64,000 nucleotides of DNA, taken from Bacteroidota bacterium. GTDB lineage: Bacteria > Bacteroidota > Bacteroidia > Chitinophagales > Chitinophagaceae. Position numbers and translations under genes: made by a program. Below the pieces are notes generated by a model, which saw only the letters and a list, made by a program, of their open reading frames with translations, searched no databases and was not told the DNA's origin. The DNA is taken from the NCBI GenBank assembly GCA_028875875.1, contig JAGWUV010000002.1, positions 1 to 64,000 on the forward strand. Reading direction: 5' to 3'. Positions 54,516-63,929 of this stretch are shown here, one piece after another (the first letter of the stretch is position 1; each line of letters starts with the position of its first letter).

Positions 54516-55880
54516 TTAAACAGCTTTCAAAAATTCAATTTTTTCAAGAATATTAGCTCTACTTTGTTTTTGCTTAGCCGTAGCAAGTACACTACTGCTT
54601 AAATTAACGTAACGACGAAATGACCTGTCATCCTTATGCCCCGAAATGGCTTTCACTTCTCTTTCACTCATCCCCAAAATCAATGAATTAGTGATATAAG
54701 ATTTTCTGGCAACGTGACTTGTTAGCACATCACGTAAAGCAAAATCTTTTTGCTCAATATTACCTCTTCTGCTTTCAATAACTTTAACTATTCGATTTAA
54801 TTCAACTTCGCCAGCCATATCCTTTAAACTTCTATTAAAGTGCTGTTCGCTAAATATTGGAAGTGGTTGAATCTCTTCTTCATACTTTGAAAGAATTCCC
54901 AAAGCAATTTCATTTAAAGGAACAGTTATTGAAGCATCTTTTGTTTTCTTAGTTGTAACTTCCCAAACATCTATTCCGTTTCTCTTTGTTAGATGGCATC
55001 TTTTCAACCCAATATAATCGGAGTACCTCTGCCCAGTCCAAGCCATAAAAACAAACAAATCTCTAACTCTTCCTAAATGTTCATCTTTAAAATCATAACT
55101 ATATAAATGCTCTAATTCTGCAAGCTCAACTATAATTACCGGGATTTCATGCTCACTAACCCTGAATTTAAATACGTCCTTCCTTACCTCCTTGCTGAAC
55201 TGTATACCTTGCTCTTCAACAAAACGTAAAAACTGTAAAAACTTTTTTAAACACTTTGCAGCACTATTATCAACCAAATTCTTCTTATCATATAGCCAAT
55301 CCTGATACCTCTGCATAAATAGCATATCAATATCCGACCATCCAAATTTTGGATAGAACTCTGGCAAGAATTCATCTATCTGATTTTGAATGGTCTTAAA
55401 AGTTTTAACGCTATTCTCACCTAATGGAAAACCGTTTTTCATTCTGTAGTTATCTATAAAGTATTGCAACATCTTGCTAAGCCCAGTTTCCTGAAAAGCA
55501 GATGGCGGAATGTAATTTTTATTCTTAATCAAGGCAATAATCTGTTCCTTTCTTAAGATAGTTCTATCTGTTTTGCTTGTCTCAATTAGGTCTGTAAGTT
55601 TTTTATAAACATCCGCAATTTCCTTGTTCTTCTTCTCTAAATCGCTTGGAGTATCAACGGAGGTTTTTATTTCCTGGGTCTTAAAATTCCAAAATCTCGG
55701 AGGTACGCTAAATCCCATTGGAATTTGTATTCGTTGACCATTTATCGATAGGTAAAGTACCAGAGGCAATGGTCTTTTTAGGTAATCGTTATACAAATTA
55801 CTATTTGCCTTTTTTGCTTTCAGCTCTTCCAATGATGATGCAGATAAAGCACCTTTCAGGTAAAAATTAATCTTCGACAT
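54516..55880 (-). CDS. int: Tyrosine recombinase / phage-type integrase
   Basis: This 454-residue integrase has an N-terminal Arm-binding-like domain, a SAM-like core-binding domain (MLQYFIDNYRMKNGF to WLYDKK) and a catalytic domain. The catalytic domain has WTGQRYSDYIGL (Arg), HVARKSYITNSLILGM (HxxR) and SGHKDDRSFRRYVNL (His and Tyr). It should integrate and excise the element between 44346 and 56053. Its position at the right end, facing inward, is typical. Confidence 0.93.
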   Translation of the reverse strand: MSKINFYLKGALSASSLEELKAKKANSNLYNDYLKRPLPLVLYLSINGQRIQIPMGFSVPPRFWNFKTQEIKTSVDTPSDLEKKNKEIADVYKKLTDLIETSKTDRTILRKEQIIALIKNKNYIPPSAFQETGLSKMLQYFIDNYRMKNGFPLGENSVKTFKTIQNQIDEFLPEFYPKFGWSDIDMLFMQRYQDWLYDKKNLVDNSAAKCLKKFLQFLRFVEEQGIQFSKEVRKDVFKFRVSEHEIPVIIVELAELEHLYSYDFKDEHLGRVRDLFVFMAWTGQRYSDYIGLKRCHLTKRNGIDVWEVTTKKTKDASITVPLNEIALGILSKYEEEIQPLPIFSEQHFNRSLKDMAGEVELNRIVKVIESRRGNIEQKDFALRDVLTSHVARKSYITNSLILGMSEREVKAISGHKDDRSFRRYVNLSSSVLATAKQKQSRANILEKIEFLKAV

Positions 55881-56045
55881 ATTTGGATTTATTGATTACG
55901 TACGGGATACACTTTAGGATACACTTTTGTATATCGTGTATAGCAGCAAGTAAACAATAAATCACATAACTGATTGAATATCAACGAAAACGTATCTATT
56001 GGTAATTGTTAGTATTCGATGGTATCACTTAAATGATTTCTTGTC

Positions 56046-56053
56046 GGGACTAC
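56046..56053. other. Right att-like direct repeat GGGACTAC
   Basis: This is the second copy of GGGACTAC, matching 44346-44353, 165 nt outside the integrase start. It is flanked on the right by a strong hairpin. It is tentatively the right junction of the element. Confidence 0.35.
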
Positions 56054-56074
56054 CAAGTTATTTCATAAAATAAG

Positions 56075-56113
56075 AAAAGTGGCTTTTGAATGTTATTTTC
56101 AAAAACCACTTTT
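56075..56113. terminator. Strong hairpin terminator outside the element
   Basis: AAAAGTGGCTTTTGAA (56075-56090) pairs with TTCAAAAACCACTTTT (56098-56113), with one mismatch, followed by CCTTTTT. A decayed version in inverted orientation is seen near 44258-44290 on the other side of the element (AACATTCAAAAGCCACTTCTC). The rest of the gap 55881-56415 has no gene that I support. Confidence 0.65.
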
Positions 56114-56415
56114 CCTTTTTAATGATTGTAGAAACTGTACCATATCCTGCTCATAAACTATTCGAAGGCCGTTCGGATATAAGGCATTATATTATTGTAG
56201 AGAATGATAGTGATCATAAATAAAATTAATGCTTACGAATAGAGTATAAATGGCACGATACTAAATGAAGCAGTTCATATCTATCAAAATCTCTGTTTCT
56301 CAATATTAAGCATGTTAGAAAAATAGAGCATCACAATACACACCATCGATCAATTATCTTTTCCATAATTATTTGTGAAACCTATTTTTTAAATGAAAAA
56401 ATCTAACCTGTAACA

Positions 56416-56562
56416 ATGCTCGATTTTATGGAATCGATGTTGAATCTCACAGAAAATTTAGCAGGAGAACAGCCACGCTTTAAAAAACTGTTACAGTACC
56501 TGCACAAAGCAATGGGAGACCATGCCTTGTATGAGAAATTAGGTATCAAAGCCCGGCAGTAG
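56416..56562 (+). pseudogene. Fragment of the PIN-like gene with internal deletion
   Basis: The frame MLDFMESMLNLTENLAGEQP, RFKKLLQYLHKAMGDHALYE, KLGIKARQ is about 90 percent identical to the middle of the broken PIN-like gene (21016-21150). It then jumps to an ending KARQ that resembles the KAAQ end of that gene. The part upstream of about 56404 is missing. It is therefore a 5'-truncated, internally deleted copy. It preserves the ancestral reading frame across the frameshift site of the 20579-21902 gene. Confidence 0.75.
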
Positions 56563-56639
56563 ATTGAGCATGTAAATCGTCAGCAGAATCTTTGCTAGTA
56601 GTTATCTAAATTTAGAATGTGTTTTATTCCTTAAAAAGT

Positions 56640-57752
56640 CTAAATATTAACATGATAACTTGTACTTCTGCCACCACCAATTCCAGCAGGAATAAATGCC
56701 CCAACTTCCATTAATTGCTGCATATCCCTTGTTGCTGTTGCCTTTGAAGTTTTTGTAATCCCAATATATTTCCTGGCATTCATTCCGCCCTCAAATCCTT
56801 GAGGACCTTCTTCCAACATTCTTTTTATTACAGTAAGTTGTCGCTCATTCAAGGTATCCTTGTATTTATCAAAAAACTTTACTTTTCTTAAAGTGAAATC
56901 AATTTGTAATTCTGCTTCTGTTTGTGCGTCGAGTACTGTTTTGACAAAGTATTCTACCCAAGAACTTATTTCGTTTGATCGTTGTGCTTTTTCCAACGAC
57001 AAATAATAATTTTTCTTATTCGCTTCAATCGTTCTTGAAAGACTTAGCATCACAGGTCTTCCTATACTTTGCGACAATGCTTTTTCTGCAATAGCTCTTC
57101 CTATCCTACCATTTCCATCTTCAAAGGGATGAATCGTTTCAAAGTACAAATGTGCTATTGCTGAACGAACCGGAGATTTTTTGATTTCATTTTTACCCCC
57201 GGGCCCTGTTTGATTAAACCACTCAATAAACTTTCCCATCTCTTCCGCTACCATGAATGGTGGAGGTGCTTCATAATGCACTTTCTCTTTTCCTAATGCC
57301 CCTGAAATTACTTGCATCGGCTCTTCGTGCGTCCGCCACATCCCAACCTGAATTCCCTTGCTCTCACCCAATAGCATTTTGTGCCATGAAAAAAGCATGG
57401 ATTCTGTTAACGGTTCCTTATACTTGTTTCGCACATCGATCATTAATTCACCTAAGCCTGCCGCAGATTTATCTTTAATAAATTCGGGGTTATAATGCAA
57501 GCCGAGATTTTTTCGAATAGAAGACAATACATCAACTCGATTAGGATACTCTCCTTCAATTTCAGAAGTTTTAATCGCTTCCGTTAAGATAATATCGACT
57601 ACTGCCTCTTGCCTTGTTTCCGGTGGCAATGATTCCAAAATACCAGATACACGGCCAACTTTTTCTGCAAAAATCAGCAATTCATTCTCGATATTTTTGA
57701 GAGAGAATCTAAAGTGAGGCCAATCCTCTTGTTGCCAATTGTAGACAGTCAT
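56640..57752 (-). CDS. Fic-family protein (DUF4172-type N-terminus, class II)
   Basis: This 370-residue protein has the N-terminal DUF4172-like domain (YNWQQEDWPHFRFSLKNIEN) with inhibitory motif TSEIEGEYP, the Fic motif HPFEDGNGRIGRA (about 213-225) and a C-terminal winged helix (KYIGITKTSKATATRDMQQL). It should be a self-inhibited AMP-transferase. Its first third is duplicated as a pseudogene at 43725-44094. A palindromic operator lies directly upstream. It is not close in sequence to the Fic at 11884. Confidence 0.9.
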   Translation of the reverse strand: MTVYNWQQEDWPHFRFSLKNIENELLIFAEKVGRVSGILESLPPETRQEAVVDIILTEAIKTSEIEGEYPNRVDVLSSIRKNLGLHYNPEFIKDKSAAGLGELMIDVRNKYKEPLTESMLFSWHKMLLGESKGIQVGMWRTHEEPMQVISGALGKEKVHYEAPPPFMVAEEMGKFIEWFNQTGPGGKNEIKKSPVRSAIAHLYFETIHPFEDGNGRIGRAIAEKALSQSIGRPVMLSLSRTIEANKKNYYLSLEKAQRSNEISSWVEYFVKTVLDAQTEAELQIDFTLRKVKFFDKYKDTLNERQLTVIKRMLEEGPQGFEGGMNARKYIGITKTSKATATRDMQQLMEVGAFIPAGIGGGRSTSYHVNI

Positions 57753-57766
57753 GAGTTAATTAAAAT

Positions 57767-57824
57767 AATTATTCGGCTCAAATATACAGATAAAATGAGC
57801 CGAATAATTTTTATATTCGGCTCA
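57767..57824 (-). promoter_or_regulatory. 14-bp palindromic operator with a third half-site upstream of fic
   Basis: AATTATTCGGCTCA (57767-57780) and TGAGCCGAATAATT (57796-57809) are exact reverse complements 15 nt apart. A further ATTCGGCTCA lies at 57815-57824. The first arm begins 14 nt upstream of the fic start codon. Class II Fic proteins with a winged helix may autoregulate. The same half-site survives at 44111-44122 next to the fic fragment. Confidence 0.7.
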
Positions 57825-57999
57825 CGAATACTGTATCAATACCCATATTAACTGGATAAAATTTTCAAAACAGTTTGACTTTTTGGATACTGTTGGTATT
57901 CAGAGATATTGGGCTTTGGATATTAAATATTTTATCCACTAAACGGCTCTCTTCAATGTGGGAATGCTTTACGTTCGCCGCTTAAACCTTTCCGTGATG

Positions 58000-58590
58000 T
58001 TATCTATTCATATTTAGACGCAATTGCTTTTCCCTATCATTGTCCCAGTAGGCACAATTCAACTGGAGAAAAACCGAAGTGTAGGGGATAGTTTCATTTG
58101 TTTTGATGACCAGAATTTTAAATAATTGAGATTCTGTATTCAGCTTTTTGAAAACGGAGTCATGTAACATAATTTCTACTGGTTGCCTCCCAAATATAGA
58201 CTTCGTTGCCTGCCTAAATTGGTTAACTCCTTTTACCTGACTCTCTGTGAGATAGTTTAATTCTTTATCCTGATAGATAGTAGGTTTCACATGGGTAGAG
58301 CGATTGATTTTATCTACTACCTGCCTTAATACCGATAATAAACTGTCGTTTGCATAGATATATTCGATGCCCGGAGAATTTTGTTCGGGAAAGGCTTTGT
58401 CCACAACGAGTACCCAGTTTCGATGCCCCAGCATCGGCAACTCCTTTTCAAATTGCCCTTCCCATGTAGATAATCCTGGTTTCGACTCATACATTGTTGG
58501 TTTTGAGGCATAATTACATTCAGTCATAATAAAACATGCCCCAATGACTAACGCTACAAGAAAGTATTTTAAAATATTCGATGGTGTCAT
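58000..58590 (-). CDS. RbsD/FucU-like lipoprotein
   Basis: The protein has 196 residues. A hydrophobic start (ILKYFLVALVIGACFIMTEC) could be a lipoprotein signal, with IGAC as a relaxed lipobox. The following ELPMLGHRNWVLVVDKAFPE is like the RbsD/FucU pyranase pattern (LGHxDxIVIxDAGFP), in which the His and Asp are important. It ends 7 nt... from the glycosidase on the same strand, so a role in handling sugars released by that enzyme is plausible. Identification is moderate. Confidence 0.6.
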   Translation of the reverse strand: MTPSNILKYFLVALVIGACFIMTECNYASKPTMYESKPGLSTWEGQFEKELPMLGHRNWVLVVDKAFPEQNSPGIEYIYANDSLLSVLRQVVDKINRSTHVKPTIYQDKELNYLTESQVKGVNQFRQATKSIFGRQPVEIMLHDSVFKKLNTESQLFKILVIKTNETIPYTSVFLQLNCAYWDNDREKQLRLNMNR

Positions 58591-58597
58591 ACAGGTA

Positions 58598-61333
58598 TTA
58601 TGAGAAAATTAAGGTTAGGTTTTCAGTATGTTGCAAGGTTATTTTTTTACTGAATGACACCAGTAGGGCGGTGCCCTCCTGCCTGAAGGTTACCGGTATT
58701 TGAGTAGTGCCAAGTGTTACCAAAACCGAGTTTATTGGACCTCCGGTAATCTGTTCAAGCGCTATCTCATTGAGTTTTAGTTCCCCATACTTTAAAGTCA
58801 AAGTGTGCGTCTGTTTTGATGCTGTCTTTTTTTGCGAATAAGTTCCCCATCCCTTTGCAGTTGTAAATGGTGTTTTAAAGTTCGCTTTGTTCCATTTTGG
58901 TGCAAACTTCAAATAGCCCTTTGGGCCATGATATTCAAACCCGCAAGCTGTAATGAATGTTCCATAACTGGCCATTGCCCGGGCATAATGATCACTAGCT
59001 TCTATTTCGTTAAAAGGATTTCTTTTTGCTGCATGATAGCGCTCGTGAATCATCCGTGTAAGTATTAAACTTTCATCCACCATCCCCTCGGCCATTAGAT
59101 GAGCAGCAACCTGATGTTCAAATCCACTCATACATTCATGGAAATAACCCAATTGCCAGGTTGTGTTCTCGCCATAGGGCTTCGGTTCATTATGTGGATT
59201 TGTATTCATCACCATTCCTCCTTCACCAGCCAGGGCATAAGGGCGCCCGCCGATATGTGTCTTTATGTACGGACCAACATCAGTTGTAAAATTGTATTTC
59301 CATAATGCTTTAAGTGCAGAGGTGGCTTTTTCCTGGCTAATGATTCGTGGAAGACCAACCTGGAAAGCCCAGCTTTGTCCATAGACCTGATCTATATGGC
59401 AGGTATTATATGATCCGAGCTTTTTACGTCCATGGATAGCATCCGGACGGTGAATAAAGTATTCTCCGTTAAAGAGCTCTTTTTCCATATTGCTGCGCCC
59501 TTTTGTCGCAAAATCTTCACAAATTTTTTCAAATTGACTATCACCCATTTCTTTGGCCATCGCCTGGGCAGCACTCGCGGCAGCAATGCATAAACCAACA
59601 ATCCAGGCGATTTCGCCTTCCCAAACTGCATCTAAAGTATTTTCCATCGGGGTATCGATCATACCGTCGCCATTTTTATCCTGGTTAAGCATGAACTGTA
59701 CTGCCTTTTTAATTTTGTTCCAGTTAGTGCGAAGGAAAGTGTTGTCCTCACTCATTTGGTGCTCACGATAGAAACGAAGTATCGTACCTGCTTGTCCGTC
59801 GATGGCCGGACGGGTTACATCTTCCCCCCTGAAAAGAATAGCGCCGCTGTCTTCTTTAAAACCAACGCCCAAATCTACCCGCTGTCGGAGGTCCCTTTCA
59901 AGGTTAGGAAATATTCGGGCCACTGCATGAGCATATTGCCAAACATGCGTACAAGTGCCGGGGCAAGCGCCCACACCTTCCCAACCCCAAAACCTGCCAC
60001 TGTTAAAACGATACGTATTTGCTGTTGCCAATGTGCCAATATTTATAAAAGTTCGCTCCAGAAACCAATGGGGCAGTGTCGAGTCGTTCCATGTACTACT
60101 CCATAGCTCAGTTAAATGCGTAAACTTCTTAAAATTAGTATCCAGGTACTTACTCACTTCCATAGCATCTTTAAACCTGGCACCATAATAAAATCCCATT
60201 TCAGCATCCTTAACGAGCGTTTTAAGTTTTTCATGAGGATTATTGAAATGCCAGGTGATAGAATAATCGGCCATTACAGATTTACCCGGGTCAAGTTGTT
60301 GCGTTGTGGAAATACCACCTACCAATTTTTCAGGAGCATCCGCAGTAGCCGAGTCAGTTGCAGGGATATAAAAATGCTGGCTGGTAACGGGCCAGGGGGC
60401 TATAGCCGCTACAGCCTTACCATTGGCTGTATGCAATGTAAAACACATGGTACCAGCATCTGGCGCTTTTTTAAGTTCTTGATTGGTAGTATCAAAGTAG
60501 GAAAATATACTTGTTGAATTGCCTGACGACGACACAACATTGATGCGTTTACCTGTATTTTTCCCCCCTGTTAGTTTATTGGCGCCATTCTCCATCCAAC
60601 CCAACAACGAGACCTCAACTGAGCTGTGCGTAATGTTTTTTACCTCAAGTCTTAAAATTGTTGCCGGCAGCGCGGAGTTTTCTTCATCTAAAGGTATAAA
60701 TGGTGAATATGTTTTTAAATTTACAGCCACCGGAAAATCCTTGCTCCTATATTCGATTGTTGCTACCGGGTATGCTGGTTTGAATGTAACCTCATCCCAT
60801 TGATCCTCGTTCAATTCCTTAACAAAAGTTTTTCCATTGGTCGTTACTTTTACCGCAAAACCTTGTTCCAGTACACGTTTGCTATCCGCCAATGTTGGGT
60901 CAATATAAGCAGATCCATCCCTTGCACGGATTTTCCTTTCAGTAGTACCGTCATTCCAGGTTGCTATCTTTGGATCGATTCCTTCATGACTGCCTTCAAA
61001 AGTTTCATTGAATATCTGCCATAACCAAAGCCGACCGTCACCACCAACATAAACGGTTCCCGCATGCAAACCGCCAACCGGCATGCCTATATATTTAAGC
61101 TCGTTCTTACTTTTATGGTACGCAGTTTCTTCACCCCGGTTATACAACATTTTTACCCATGCAGGATCTATACCTTTATGTTCCGGTATATTGTGGAGCG
61201 GGTAGCTTTGTTCAAACAGATATTTTTCCCATGACAGTGGTCGGATAACTGCAAGGCCGGCAGTTAATAAACTTGCGTTTTTAATGAAATCCCTGCGACT
61301 ATTATTTTTATTATTCTTAGGAATATGTTTCAT
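58598..61333 (-). CDS. GH116-like glycosidase (DUF608), Tat-exported
   Basis: This 911-residue protein has an N-terminal twin-arginine signal (SRRDFIKNASLLTAGLAVIR). An N-terminal beta domain of the glucosylceramidase family (YIGMPVGGLHAGTVYVGGDG) precedes the catalytic (alpha/alpha)6 domain (GACPGTCTHVWQYAHAVARI, DQNGDGMIDTP-like segment, LDAVWEGEIAWIVG). GH116 enzymes cleave beta-glucosides, beta-xylosides or glucosylceramide. It is followed by the RbsD/FucU-like gene. It is probably part of chromosomal carbohydrate metabolism. Confidence 0.82.
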   Translation of the reverse strand: MKHIPKNNKNNSRRDFIKNASLLTAGLAVIRPLSWEKYLFEQSYPLHNIPEHKGIDPAWVKMLYNRGEETAYHKSKNELKYIGMPVGGLHAGTVYVGGDGRLWLWQIFNETFEGSHEGIDPKIATWNDGTTERKIRARDGSAYIDPTLADSKRVLEQGFAVKVTTNGKTFVKELNEDQWDEVTFKPAYPVATIEYRSKDFPVAVNLKTYSPFIPLDEENSALPATILRLEVKNITHSSVEVSLLGWMENGANKLTGGKNTGKRINVVSSSGNSTSIFSYFDTTNQELKKAPDAGTMCFTLHTANGKAVAAIAPWPVTSQHFYIPATDSATADAPEKLVGGISTTQQLDPGKSVMADYSITWHFNNPHEKLKTLVKDAEMGFYYGARFKDAMEVSKYLDTNFKKFTHLTELWSSTWNDSTLPHWFLERTFINIGTLATANTYRFNSGRFWGWEGVGACPGTCTHVWQYAHAVARIFPNLERDLRQRVDLGVGFKEDSGAILFRGEDVTRPAIDGQAGTILRFYREHQMSEDNTFLRTNWNKIKKAVQFMLNQDKNGDGMIDTPMENTLDAVWEGEIAWIVGLCIAAASAAQAMAKEMGDSQFEKICEDFATKGRSNMEKELFNGEYFIHRPDAIHGRKKLGSYNTCHIDQVYGQSWAFQVGLPRIISQEKATSALKALWKYNFTTDVGPYIKTHIGGRPYALAGEGGMVMNTNPHNEPKPYGENTTWQLGYFHECMSGFEHQVAAHLMAEGMVDESLILTRMIHERYHAAKRNPFNEIEASDHYARAMASYGTFITACGFEYHGPKGYLKFAPKWNKANFKTPFTTAKGWGTYSQKKTASKQTHTLTLKYGELKLNEIALEQITGGPINSVLVTLGTTQIPVTFRQEGTALLVSFSKKITLQHTENLTLIFS

Positions 61334-61441
61334 GTCAAATATATCGTCTAAAAGGTTTAAGATCTTGTGGGATAAATCAAAAAGTACAAATGGTTTTTAA
61401 GCATTTCTGATTTTCGAATTTGCTAATTATCAGAACCAGGT

Positions 61442-62542
61442 TCAATCATTTTTTTGTGTTTCCTCCAAAAACCCCTTCAAATAACTACCCCATGTTTTAG
61501 GTAATGAATGTGTTCCATGTCCACGGGTTTCAGAAGTAATGGGTAGTAAAATGTATTTACCATGCTCAACTTTTAATATGGCTGTATCTAATATTTTCAA
61601 TTCGGGAGGATTGATCTGATCATCAGCCGAATTGATTGCCAGTAAAGGGGCTTTTATTTTCGAAAGATAGGGTGCCGGGTTGTACGCACGGGATGCATCA
61701 AATTGATAGATCATATCATTTGCATCTTTCCCTCTTACCGCATTCATCAAATACCTGTTAAAATAGGCTTCCGCTGATTCTTTTGTAGGCGCTTCTTTCT
61801 GCCATTGCAATGGCGCACTTGACATGATCATTAAAATGTCTAAAGCATGTTTTAAACCTAATGCAGGCTCCTGAACATAATTTCCGTTGTTCCATGCAGG
61901 ATCATCTTTTATAGCATCAATAATCATTTTACGCATTATCCGGTTTCTACCGGCTATTTCAACCGGTAAACTTGCCAAAGGCAGTAAGGCATCCATAAAA
62001 TCAGGATAACGATACCCAAAAACCCAGGTATGCATGGCCCCCATTGATGTTCCCATAATTAACCTTGCATGCTGCACATTCAGTTTTTTTGTCAACAACA
62101 AATAATCAGCATCCACCATATCATCATACGTGTAAGCAGGAAAATGCATCTTCAACCCATCGCTTGGTTTGCTCGATTTACCATGCCCTATTGCATCCGG
62201 TAAGATGATGAAATATTTATTCGCATCTAATATTTGTCCGGTTCTAAATAAATGTCCGGCAAAATTTTCCGTTAGCAAGCTCTCACCGCTTCCACCGGTT
62301 CCGTGCATGATTAAAACGGCGTTATCAATGTTCCCTTCTTTATTCAAATGAGGTGTACCCACATAATAATAATGCAATCTCAGAGTATCTAACGAGGAGC
62401 CATCCGAAAACTTAAAATTTCGGATCACAAAAAAATCATCCTGGTAAGGAACAACTTTTTGTGCGTAACCAAAATTGAGCATCAAAGAAAACAATACGAA
62501 ACATGAGATGCCTTGATAATTCTTCCTGTATTTCAACTTCAT
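61442..62542 (-). CDS. Exported alpha/beta hydrolase (homoserine O-acetyltransferase-like)
   Basis: This 366-residue protein has a signal peptide (ISCFVLFSLMLNFGYAQ). The alpha/beta hydrolase fold has VLIMHGTGGSGESLL (oxyanion), DAIGHGKSSKP, the nucleophile elbow LIMGTSMGAMHTW (Ser about 166), an acid in NSADDQINPPEL, and the catalytic His in GHGTHSLPKTW. The layout is like the MetX-type branch, but export suggests an esterase or hydrolase. It is divergent from an acetamidase/formamidase gene. Confidence 0.85.
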   Translation of the reverse strand: MKLKYRKNYQGISCFVLFSLMLNFGYAQKVVPYQDDFFVIRNFKFSDGSSLDTLRLHYYYVGTPHLNKEGNIDNAVLIMHGTGGSGESLLTENFAGHLFRTGQILDANKYFIILPDAIGHGKSSKPSDGLKMHFPAYTYDDMVDADYLLLTKKLNVQHARLIMGTSMGAMHTWVFGYRYPDFMDALLPLASLPVEIAGRNRIMRKMIIDAIKDDPAWNNGNYVQEPALGLKHALDILMIMSSAPLQWQKEAPTKESAEAYFNRYLMNAVRGKDANDMIYQFDASRAYNPAPYLSKIKAPLLAINSADDQINPPELKILDTAILKVEHGKYILLPITSETRGHGTHSLPKTWGSYLKGFLEETQKND

Positions 62543-62678
62543 TGTATTTAATTTGAAGAATACTTTTTCTTATTAAAAATACAAGTTGTTTGGTAAGAAG
62601 GCAACTACCCTTTACCGTTTTCATCTTTCATGTGTTATATTTATATTCAAACCAATTCATCACACCATTTATACACCA

Positions 62679-63722
62679 ATGATATCGCCCTTTAAATACA
62701 GAATACCTGCTTTCGTGTTTTTGTGTGTAGTTTATAATTTGGTAACTGCACAGAAAACTGGCTCTGCAACAAACCCTTATGTTTTAAACCCAACGCCAAC
62801 AACAGTTGTGTGGGGCAACTATTGGTCGGAAGCAAAACCTGCCCTGCATATTCAATCGGGAGATTATGTTACAGTAAGAACTTTAATTACTTCCAATCCC
62901 GAAAGACTCGAAGCTGCCGGTGTTCCACCAGATCAGGTTGAAAAAGAATTAAGAGATGTTCAATCCATTAAAGAAAAAGGGCCCGGCGGGCATGTATTAA
63001 CCGGCCCCATTTATATTGAAGAAGCAGAACCAGGTGACGTACTGGAAATAAAAATCAAGAGTATTGACCTGGCCATTCCTTATGGTTATAATGCTATCGG
63101 ACAGAGCGGCTATTTATCAGATGAAATATTTGATCGAAAAATGAAGATCATTCCTTTAGATAAAGATAAAATGATTGGGCATTTTGCTGATGGCATTGAT
63201 GTTCCGTTGCATCCTTTTTTTGGAAGTATGGGTGTTGCACCGCCAAAGGAAGTTGGCAAGTGGAACAGTGCACCACCATGGATTCATGGAGGAAATTTAG
63301 ATAATAAGGAACTGGTAGCGGGCTCTTCTTTATTTATTCCTGTTCATGTAAAAGGTGCTTTGTTTGAAATTGGTGATGGGCATGCTGCGCAGGGTAACGG
63401 TGAAGTTGATATTACGGCCATTGAAACTTCTTTGATCGGCCATTTACAGTTTATTGTTCATAAAGGTAAAACCATTCGCTGGCCGAGAGCAGAAACTGCA
63501 ACACATGTTATTACGATGGGTTGCGACAGAGATTTAAATGCTGCAACACATATCGCTATCCGTGAAATGATCCAGTACTTGATGGAAGAAAAAAATTTAT
63601 CGCAGGCAGAGGCTTATATGCTTTGCAGTATTGCTGTAGATGTAAACATCACTGAGTTGGTTGATGGCAACGTTGGAGTACATGCCATGCTTCCCAAAAA
63701 CATTTTTACAAAGCATCCGTAG
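62679..63722 (+). CDS. Exported acetamidase/formamidase family protein
   Basis: The start is at ATG 62679 (347 residues, MISPFKYRIPAFVFLCVVYN, then LVTAQ), which gives a proper signal peptide; the frame is open to 62586 without such a signal. The FmdA/AmdA family is shown by GPGGHVLTGPIYIEEAEPGD, VLEIKIKSIDLAIPYGYNAI, HPFFGSMGVAPP, HGGNLDNKEL and GDGHAAQGNGEVDITAIE. It hydrolyses short amides to ammonia and acid in characterised members. It is divergent from the alpha/beta hydrolase. Confidence 0.9.
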   Translation: MISPFKYRIPAFVFLCVVYNLVTAQKTGSATNPYVLNPTPTTVVWGNYWSEAKPALHIQSGDYVTVRTLITSNPERLEAAGVPPDQVEKELRDVQSIKEKGPGGHVLTGPIYIEEAEPGDVLEIKIKSIDLAIPYGYNAIGQSGYLSDEIFDRKMKIIPLDKDKMIGHFADGIDVPLHPFFGSMGVAPPKEVGKWNSAPPWIHGGNLDNKELVAGSSLFIPVHVKGALFEIGDGHAAQGNGEVDITAIETSLIGHLQFIVHKGKTIRWPRAETATHVITMGCDRDLNAATHIAIREMIQYLMEEKNLSQAEAYMLCSIAVDVNITELVDGNVGVHAMLPKNIFTKHP

Positions 63723-63844
63723 ATCCATTAAAAGAAAGAATAGTTACTACTTTTTTGTAACGCCTGTTTCAAATTTGATTTTAAAAACTATAGCTTATTT
63801 GAAGCTAAAGGTGCATACCATCTTATCACTTCAGGCCAACAGAT

Positions 63845-63929
63845 AACCACATTGAAAACATGAGCTTCACATTTTTCAGTTCTGATAAATTGGAACCAAG
63901 ACCGCTGTTGCTCAGCTTTCAATGTGGTT
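63845..63929. repeat. 13-bp perfect inverted repeat at the right edge
   Basis: AACCACATTGAAA (63845-63857) and TTTCAATGTGGTT (63917-63929) are exact reverse complements 59 nt apart, in the non-coding stretch 63723-64000. No gene is supported in that stretch. It could be a long hairpin, a regulatory site or an insertion-sequence scar. Confidence 0.5.

Larger units (their letters stand above)
44346..56053. mobile_element. Integrated element carrying a second type I RM system
   Basis: It contains a tyrosine integrase at its right end (54516-55880), an excisionase-like HTH (45417), a small HUH Rep-like protein (45880), small membrane proteins, a serine recombinase (47111) and an hsdM-hsdS-rhuM/fic-hsdR cargo. 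The limits are set at short direct repeats of GGGACTAC. A fic fragment lies just outside on the left. A PIN-gene fragment and intact fic lie just outside on the right. Exact ends are uncertain. Confidence 0.6.

Noticed and set aside
58832-60803. Several plus-strand frames opposite the GH116-like gene
   Set aside because: They are shadows of a strongly coding minus-strand gene with no family features.
63661-63846. Small plus-strand frame at the end of the acetamidase gene
   Set aside because: It overlaps the gene end in another frame and has no independent support.
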